In this document: positions 58,850 through 64,000 of the stretch, one piece after another | How the letters are laid out: the number at the start of each line of letters is the position of its first letter | Position numbering within the stretch: position 1 is the first letter of the stretch | Source of the DNA: Kluyvera sp046569695 | GTDB taxonomy: Bacteria > Pseudomonadota > Gammaproteobacteria > Enterobacterales > Enterobacteriaceae | Direction: 5' to 3' | DNA length: 64,000 bases | Assembly: GCF_046569695.1 (NCBI RefSeq) | Contig: NZ_JBKHUI010000023.1 | Location: 11,191-75,190, forward strand | Program-made: the position numbers and the translations under genes | The notes under the pieces: model-generated | What the model saw: the letters and a program-made list of their open reading frames with translations, nothing else | Told to the model about the DNA's origin: nothing | Databases searched by the model: none

Positions 58850-59725
58850 ATGTTAATGGCCTACGCAACGTTTGAAAGATTACAGAGTCAGAACGCACAG
58901 CTGCGGGAAACCGTGGCGCTTAACTCTGGGATACAGCTGGCGGCCTGGTTTAACAAATGCGACAACCTGACGGTTAAGAGCGATCATCACACCCTGAGCC
59001 TGTACGTGGCCGATGGCTACGAAAGCTATCAGAAAACGCCTCATGGCTGGAAAAACGGCGGCGGGCCGGACCGTTTTTGCCTGATGCCGAAAGACTCGGA
59101 ATCAACGTGGGACATTCGCGGCGATCTGTCGTTTGTCCATCTCTACTGCACCGATGAACACCTGCGGAAGGTAGGTGAGCAGGTGTGGGATCGCAGCCCG
59201 GCGACGCTCACCCTCGATGAACAGATTTTTGGCGATGATCCGAAAATCACTCTGCTTTATCGTCAATTCCTGCTCGGCTATGACTGGCAGCAACCCGCAA
59301 ATCAGCTGACCCTCAGCAGCGCCAGCACCATGCTGCTGACGCACCTGATCCAGCATCACGCCAACGTGCAGTGGCGGCTGCCGACGGTAACCGGTGGGCT
59401 GGCACCGGCAGTGTTACGTAATACGCTCGACTATATTGATGCGAATCTCTCCGCGCCGCTGACGCTCGCCGACCTTGCCGCACAGGCGGCCTTAAGCGAA
59501 TACCATTTTGCGCGAATGTTCCGCCAGAGCGTGGGTCTGGCACCGCATCAGTACGTGATGCAGCGCCGGATGGACCGCGCGCAGCAGATGGTGCGCTATA
59601 CCACCCAATCCCTGACCGACATTGCCCTGTGCTGCGGGTTTAGCTCAGCCAGCCACTTCAGCAACCGCTTTAAAGCGGCGAACGGCGTGACACCGTCACA
59701 ATTACGCGCGAGCCTTGCGGGATAG
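58850..59725 (+). CDS. AraC-family transcriptional regulator
   Basis: The 291-residue product (ATG 58850; GTG 58841 and ATG 58856 are alternatives, none with a good ribosome site) has an N-terminal ligand domain and a C-terminal pair of helix-turn-helices: L-A-D-L-A-A-Q-A-A-L-S-E-Y-H-F-A-R-M-F and I-A-L-C-C-G-F-S-S-A-S-H-F-S-N-R-F. Divergence from the EamA exporter across 177 bp implies control of export. Its last 24 bp overlap convergent ydcO. Confidence 0.88.
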   Translation: MLMAYATFERLQSQNAQLRETVALNSGIQLAAWFNKCDNLTVKSDHHTLSLYVADGYESYQKTPHGWKNGGGPDRFCLMPKDSESTWDIRGDLSFVHLYCTDEHLRKVGEQVWDRSPATLTLDEQIFGDDPKITLLYRQFLLGYDWQQPANQLTLSSASTMLLTHLIQHHANVQWRLPTVTGGLAPAVLRNTLDYIDANLSAPLTLADLAAQAALSEYHFARMFRQSVGLAPHQYVMQRRMDRAQQMVRYTTQSLTDIALCCGFSSASHFSNRFKAANGVTPSQLRASLAG

Positions 59726-60868
59726 CAGCGCAAAGCTGAGGCCGCCAATCACTAATCCCCAGAATGCCGACCCTACGCCTGCCAGGCTTACCCCGCTGGC
59801 GGTGACCAGAAAGGTGATCATTGCCGCATCGCGTTCTCTATCGCTATTCAGCGCCTGGAACAGGCTGCCTCCTAGCGTACCGAGCAGCGCCAGTCCCGCT
59901 AACATTTGGATCCATGCCGTTGGCAATGCCGACATCAGCGCGGTGATGGAGCCGCCGAAAATCCCTGCAATCAGATAAAAAATGCCTGCTGCTGCCGCAG
60001 CCTGCCAGCGCTTCAACGGATCAGGATGCGCATCCGGGCTCTGGCAGATGGCGGCGGTAATGGCGGCAATACACACGGAGTAGACCCCGAACGGCGCGAG
60101 CAACAGGCCAAAGGCACCGCTGACCACAATCAGCGGTGAAACTGGGACGCGATAGCCTGAGGCCTGAAGTGTGGCGAGCCCGGGCGCGTTTTGCGACGCC
60201 ATCGTGACCAGAAAAAAGGGAATACCGATGCTCAACATCTGAGTGAGGGAGAAATGCGGCGCGATATACTGCGGGGCCACCACCGCCAGACTCAGCGATT
60301 CAGTGACAATGTCACCTTTGGCCGCTGCCACCACAATACCGATCGCTAGGGCCGCCACCACCGCGTACCGCGGGGCAATCGCCTTAAACAGCAGCCAGCC
60401 AACCAGCATACTGCCGCATAGCACCAGTTGCCCCTGTAGCGTGGCAAAGGCCTGCAGGCCGAAGCGCAACAGGATGCCTGCCAGCATCGCGGCGGCCAGC
60501 GAATGCGGGACAAGCTTCATTAGCCGGGCAAACCAGCCGGTGAGGCCGCAAATGACAATCAGCGCGTTCGCAAAGATAAAAATGCCCACCGCATCATTCA
60601 GCGTTGCGCCCTGCAAGCTGCCAACCAGCAACGCCGCGCCGGGGGTAGACCAGGCGGTTAAGATGGGCACTTTGCGCCATAGCGTCAGCACCAGCGTACT
60701 GACGCCCATCGCCAGACCGAGCGCGGTCATCCAGCCGGAGATTTGTACTGAGGTGGCACCCGCTGCCGCCGCGGCCTGCCAGATGATCGCCGCAGAGCTG
60801 GCGTAGCCGACCAGTACGGCAACAAAACCGGCCAGTACGGTAGGGAAAGGAACCAAAGGGGATCGCAT
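59702..60868 (-). CDS. ydcO: Benzoate/H+ symporter-family protein YdcO (BenE)
   Basis: From MRSPLVPFPT (AAGAGGC upstream) the protein has 388 residues, near E. coli YdcO (391). About 12 helices and the BenE features G-Y-A-S-S-A-A-I-I, S-T-P-G-A-A-L-L and A-S-Q-N-A-P-G-L are visible. BenE relatives take up benzoate; YdcO's substrate is not established. It is divergent from sutR, with the SutR-like operator between them. Confidence 0.92.
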   Translation of the reverse strand: MRSPLVPFPTVLAGFVAVLVGYASSAAIIWQAAAAAGATSVQISGWMTALGLAMGVSTLVLTLWRKVPILTAWSTPGAALLVGSLQGATLNDAVGIFIFANALIVICGLTGWFARLMKLVPHSLAAAMLAGILLRFGLQAFATLQGQLVLCGSMLVGWLLFKAIAPRYAVVAALAIGIVVAAAKGDIVTESLSLAVVAPQYIAPHFSLTQMLSIGIPFFLVTMASQNAPGLATLQASGYRVPVSPLIVVSGAFGLLLAPFGVYSVCIAAITAAICQSPDAHPDPLKRWQAAAAAGIFYLIAGIFGGSITALMSALPTAWIQMLAGLALLGTLGGSLFQALNSDRERDAAMITFLVTASGVSLAGVGSAFWGLVIGGLSFALLSRKARA

Positions 60869-60905
60869 AAAAGCCTCTTGTGCGTTATAACGTCCAATCA
60901 ATGTA

Positions 60906-60931
60906 GCATTGTGCGTTATAGCGCACAATGC
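60906..60931. promoter_or_regulatory. SutR (YdcN) operator in the ydcO-sutR divergent region
   Basis: The ten-base arms GCATTGTGCG and CGCACAATGC are perfect around TTATAG. A second half-matching copy, TTGTGCGTTATAACG, lies at 60879-60893 next to the ydcO start. An XRE/cupin regulator such as SutR would bind here and control both genes. Confidence 0.75.
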
Positions 60932-61003
60932 CGGCGTGGGATTTGCTAAAACGGCACGGGCAGCGTGGGGTATACTTTGGCGATGAAAGAGAACGGAGGT
61001 GGA

Positions 61004-61579
61004 ATGAATATTGCGCAACACCTGGCGGCAACGCTGAAATCCTTACGTCAGCAGCGCGGCTGGAGCCTGTCTAAACTGGCGGAGGAGACCGCCGTGTCGA
61101 AGGCGATGCTGGGGCAAATCGAACGCAACGAGTCCAGCCCGACGGTGGCGACGCTGTGGAAAATTGCTACCGGCCTGAACGTGCCGTTTTCGGTCTTTAT
61201 TACGCCGGAGATCCCGGGTGCAGAGCTGTCGTTTGACCCGCAACAGCAGGCGATGGTGGTGACGCCAGTGTTTCCCTGGGACCCGGTACTCTGCTTTGAC
61301 CATTTCTCTATCACCCTTGCGCCCGGCGCATTAAGCGAATCAACCCCGCATGAAAAAGGGGTGATTGAACATGTGGTGGTGATTAGCGGACAGCTAGATA
61401 TGTGCATTGAGGGGGAGTGGCGGACGCTCTATCCTGGGCAGGGATTACGTTTTGCCGGCGATCTGGCGCATGCCTATCGCAACAGCGGCGAGCAGGTAAC
61501 CCATTTTCACTCTATCATTCATTATCCCAAAGAAAACGCCGCAGGCAGGCCTGCGGCAAATCATGACAATGAACCATAA
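61004..61579 (+). CDS. sutR: XRE/cupin transcriptional regulator SutR (YdcN)
   Basis: From ATG 61004 (GGAGGTGGA upstream) the protein has 191 residues, 13 more than E. coli SutR, with a short extra tail. The N-terminal helix-turn-helix L-R-Q-Q-R-G-W-S-L-S-K-L-A and V-S-K-A-M-L-G-Q-I-E-R-N-E-S-S-P-T-V-A are nearly identical to it. A cupin domain follows (H-E-K-G-V-I-E-H-V-V-V-I, H-F-H-S). E. coli SutR regulates sulfur-utilisation genes. Confidence 0.92.
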   Translation: MNIAQHLAATLKSLRQQRGWSLSKLAEETAVSKAMLGQIERNESSPTVATLWKIATGLNVPFSVFITPEIPGAELSFDPQQQAMVVTPVFPWDPVLCFDHFSITLAPGALSESTPHEKGVIEHVVVISGQLDMCIEGEWRTLYPGQGLRFAGDLAHAYRNSGEQVTHFHSIIHYPKENAAGRPAANHDNEP

Positions 61580-61778
61580 CGTGGCCGTTACGAGGAAAGT
61601 CCGGAATACGAAACCGACTCTAACGGACTGATGTCGAAAGCGGAAATGCCCATTTCGGCAATAGGTTGCTGGATTTATGCTAATCGCGGCGCACAAGCGG
61701 TGGAAACTGTTTTCGTCCGTCGCGGCTTCTGGCTACAATAGCCGCCATTTTGTGACCCGACTGGATAACCCTGACTGT

Positions 61779-63737
61779 ATGCGCCAGCAGAACTCTCTCC
61801 TTGAACTCCTTAGCCCGGCTCGCGATACCGCTATTGCTCGCGAAGCGATTCTTCATGGTGCCGATGCGGTGTATATCGGCGGTCCTGGCTTTGGGGCACG
61901 CCATAACGCCAGCAACAGCCTGCAGGACATCGCTGCGCTGGTGCCGTTTGCTCATCGCTACGGCGCGAAAATCTTTATTACTCTCAACACTATTCTGCAT
62001 GATGACGAGCTGGAGCCAGCGCAGAATCTGATTACCAGCTTGTACGAGGCGGGCGTAGATGCGCTGATCGTGCAGGATATGGGCATTATGCAGCTCGACC
62101 TGCCGCCGATTGAACTGCATGCCAGCACCCAGTGTGATATTCGCACCGTTGAGAAAGCCAAATTCCTGTCGGACGTCGGGTTTAGCCAGATAGTGCTGGC
62201 GCGCGAGCTGAATCTGCAGCAGATCAAAGCCATTCACGATGTAACCGATGCGACCATCGAGTTCTTTATCCACGGCGCGCTGTGCGTGGCCTACTCCGGG
62301 CAGTGCAATATTTCTCATGCCCAGACCGGGCGCAGCGCCAACCGCGGCGACTGTTCGCAGGCCTGCCGTCTGCCGTACACCCTGAAAGATGACCAGGGGC
62401 GCGTGGTGGCGTTCGAAAAACACCTGCTGTCGATGAAAGATAACGATCAGACCGCCAACCTCGGCGCGCTAATTGACGCAGGCGTGCGCTCCTTCAAGAT
62501 TGAAGGGCGCTACAAAGATATGAGCTACGTGAAGAACATTACCGCGCACTATCGGCAGATGCTCGATACGCTGATTGAAGCGCGCGGCGATTTAGGCCGT
62601 GCCTCCGCCGGACGCACCGAACATTTCTTCGTGCCGTCAACGGACAAAACCTTCCATCGCGGCAGCACCGACTACTTTGTCAACCAGCGCCAGATGAACA
62701 TCGGCGCGTTTGACTCGCCGAAATTCGTTGGCCTGCCGGTCGGTGAAGTGCTGAAGGTCAATAAAGATACCCTCGACGTGGAAGTCAGCGAACCGCTGGC
62801 GAACGGCGATGGCCTGAACGTACTGATCAAACGTGAAGTGGTCGGCTTTCGCGCCAATACGGTAGAGAAAATCGGTGAAAACCGCTATCGCGTGTGGCCG
62901 AATGAAATGCCTGCTGACCTGCATAAAGCACGTCCGCATCAGGTATTAAACCGCAACCTGGACCACAACTGGCAGCAGGCGCTGTTGAAAACCTCCAGCG
63001 AGCGCCGCATTGCGGTGGACATCGAACTTTCCGGCTGGCAGGAACAGCTGGTGCTGACCATGACCAGCGAAGATGGCGTTAGCGTGACGCATACTTTAGA
63101 CGGTGAGTTTGCGGCGGCGAACAATGCGGATAAAGCGCTGAGCCAGTTGCAGGACGGGATCGCCAAACTGGGCCAGACGATTTACTACCCGCGCGGGGTT
63201 GAGGTGATGCTGCCGGAGGCGCTGTTTGTGCCTAATAGTATGCTGAACCAGTTGCGTCGTGAAACCGTGGAAATGCTCGATGAAGCGCGTCTGACAGCCT
63301 ACGTGCGCGGCAGCCGTAAAGCGGTAACCACGCCGCCGCCGGTCTACCCGGAAAGCCATCTTAACTTCCTTGCCAACGTCTATAACCACAAGGCTCGCGA
63401 GTTTTATCATCGCTACGGTGTACAGCTGATTGATGCGGCCTATGAGGCGCACGAAGAGAAGGGCGACGTGCCGGTAATGATCACCAAACACTGTCTGCGT
63501 TTTGCCTTTAACCTGTGCCCGAAACAGGCGAAGGGGTCGATTAAGAGCTGGAAAGCCACGCCGATGCAGCTGATTAACGGTGACGAAGTGCTGACGCTGA
63601 AATTTGACTGCCGCCCGTGTGAAATGCACGTGATTGGCAAAATCAAAAACCACATCCTGAAGATGCCGCTGCCGGGCAGCGTGGTGGCATCGGTCAGCCC
63701 GGACGATCTGCTGAAAACGTTGCCGCGCCGCAAATAG
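61779..63737 (+). CDS. rlhA: 23S rRNA 5-hydroxycytidine synthase RlhA (YdcP, U32 peptidase family)
   Basis: From MRQQNSLLELLSPARD the product has 652 residues against 653 in E. coli. U32 features are H-G-A-L-C-V-A-Y-S-G-Q-C, the cysteine cluster C-S-Q-A-C-R with later C-L-R-F-A-F-N-L-C and C-R-P-C-E-M-H for an Fe-S site, and S-F-K-I-E-G-R-Y-K. It hydroxylates C2501 of 23S rRNA with prephenate as source. An upstream in-frame start at 61677 would add 34 unmatched residues. A TACAAT -10 at 61734-61739 may serve it. Confidence 0.95.
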   Translation: MRQQNSLLELLSPARDTAIAREAILHGADAVYIGGPGFGARHNASNSLQDIAALVPFAHRYGAKIFITLNTILHDDELEPAQNLITSLYEAGVDALIVQDMGIMQLDLPPIELHASTQCDIRTVEKAKFLSDVGFSQIVLARELNLQQIKAIHDVTDATIEFFIHGALCVAYSGQCNISHAQTGRSANRGDCSQACRLPYTLKDDQGRVVAFEKHLLSMKDNDQTANLGALIDAGVRSFKIEGRYKDMSYVKNITAHYRQMLDTLIEARGDLGRASAGRTEHFFVPSTDKTFHRGSTDYFVNQRQMNIGAFDSPKFVGLPVGEVLKVNKDTLDVEVSEPLANGDGLNVLIKREVVGFRANTVEKIGENRYRVWPNEMPADLHKARPHQVLNRNLDHNWQQALLKTSSERRIAVDIELSGWQEQLVLTMTSEDGVSVTHTLDGEFAAANNADKALSQLQDGIAKLGQTIYYPRGVEVMLPEALFVPNSMLNQLRRETVEMLDEARLTAYVRGSRKAVTTPPPVYPESHLNFLANVYNHKAREFYHRYGVQLIDAAYEAHEEKGDVPVMITKHCLRFAFNLCPKQAKGSIKSWKATPMQLINGDEVLTLKFDCRPCEMHVIGKIKNHILKMPLPGSVVASVSPDDLLKTLPRRK

Positions 63738-63744
63738 CGCCGCT

Positions 63745-63862
63745 TTGTAGGCCTGATAAGCGTAGCGCCATCAGGCGGTTCGGTGCAGATTGCCGGATGG
63801 CGGCGTTGCCTTATCCGGCCTACAGATCATGTATCCCGGCCGAGCAACGCGACGCCGGGAAA
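63745..63862. repeat. REP cluster after rlhA, two repeat families
   Basis: GTAGGCCTGATAAGCG with CGCCATCAGGCGG, then TTGCCGGATGGCGGCG with TTATCCGGCCTAC, then the CCCGGCCGAGCAACGCGACG unit also seen at 40.2 kb and 57.7 kb. Confidence 0.85.
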
Positions 63863-63881
63863 GGCAACAATGCAAAAACAA

Positions 63882-63908
63882 AAAGGCCGGAATTTCCGGC
63901 CTTTCTTA
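63882..63908 (+). terminator. Rho-independent terminator downstream of rlhA
   Basis: AAAGGCCGGAA and TTCCGGCCTTT are perfect 11-base arms with a one-base centre, so the real loop includes neighbouring bases. CTTATT follows. The symmetry would let it act in both directions. Confidence 0.8.
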
Positions 63909-63916
63909 TTGTGCAC

Positions 63917-64000
63917 AGAAAACCCCCAGCTAGGCTGGGGGTTCCGGAAAGCTTTCAGCTTTAAGCCAGTTATTAAAACCCCTTTTGATTTGTTAAAACA
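63917..64000 (+). mobile_element. Probable left end of an IS200/IS605-family insertion sequence (cut by window edge)
   Basis: CCCCCAGC and GCTGGGGG form the short hairpin typical of IS200 left ends. TTCCGGAAAGCTTTCAGC and, at the very end, TTTTGATTTGTTAAAACA follow. I remember similar sequence between the hairpin and tnpA in enterobacterial IS200 elements. The tnpA gene would begin beyond position 64000. The recognition is from memory and needs alignment. Confidence 0.5.

Noticed and set aside
1..64000. CRISPR arrays, prophage, rRNA or tRNA genes
   Set aside because: No regularly spaced repeats, integrase or phage structural genes and no tRNA cloverleaf or rRNA sequence were noticed on reading; the short palindromes are REP elements.

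Overview
The window is chromosomal DNA from a member of the Enterobacteriaceae, probably a motile Enterobacter/Lelliottia/Leclercia/Citrobacter/Kluyvera-type organism. Base composition is well above 50% GC. The backbone follows the E. coli K-12 order around 31-32 min: pdxI (ydbC), azoR, hrpA, ydcF, aldA, gapC, cybB, trg, ydcI, ydcJ (hglS), opgD, rimL, ydcK, tehAB, ydcL, ydcO, sutR (ydcN) and rlhA (ydcP). Accessory blocks sit between these genes. Genus cannot be fixed from the sequence alone. The chemoreceptor trg argues for a motile, chemotactic host. Identifications rest on reading the translations and on remembered E. coli proteins; no database search was run.

Left block (1-8.6 kb): a truncated TetR regulator is divergent from a three-gene unit (3-dehydroshikimate dehydratase quiC, an MFS carrier and a shikimate-dehydrogenase-like protein). 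Next come a ModA-like protein without a signal peptide and, convergently, a FecCD/BtuC-type importer (binding protein, permease, ATPase). Both units carry upstream dyads resembling the E. coli ModE operator, so this looks like a molybdate/tungstate-responsive system. An Ldr/Rdl-like type I toxin-antitoxin locus follows (8.08-8.47 kb).

8.6-24 kb: an exported esterase, an oxidoreductase pair, pdxI, a GFA-family protein, azoR and hrpA. A five-gene operon then encodes a MarR repressor, an EmrB-type pump, an HlyD adaptor, a NodT-type outer-membrane factor and an O-methyltransferase, with a perfect palindrome at the marR start. An MHS-family carrier ends the block.

24-36 kb: ydcF, an unknown exported protein, aldA, a PEP-mutase-like/ada/esterase operon, an intact gapC, cybB, leuE, frmRA without frmB, and a Trg receptor ending in the CheR/CheB tether NWETF, which E. 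coli Trg lacks.

36-47 kb: a second aromatic locus with a PQQ quinate/shikimate-type dehydrogenase (quiA), the LysR regulator ydcI, and protocatechuate 3,4-dioxygenase pcaHG. Together with quiC these convert quinate or shikimate towards protocatechuate and open its ring; dehydroquinase and the later beta-ketoadipate enzymes are not in the window. hglS, a type-B carboxylesterase, opgD and rimL follow.

47-64 kb: ydcK, a PLP ammonia-lyase/DauR-like regulator/LysE exporter operon, tehAB, ydcL, a DipZ-type thiol transporter beside a two-component system, an exported epoxide-hydrolase-like protein, an EamA/AraC pair, ydcO/sutR with a clear operator, and rlhA. REP-type palindromes lie in at least seven gaps. 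The last ~85 bases look like the left end of an IS200-family element cut by the window edge.
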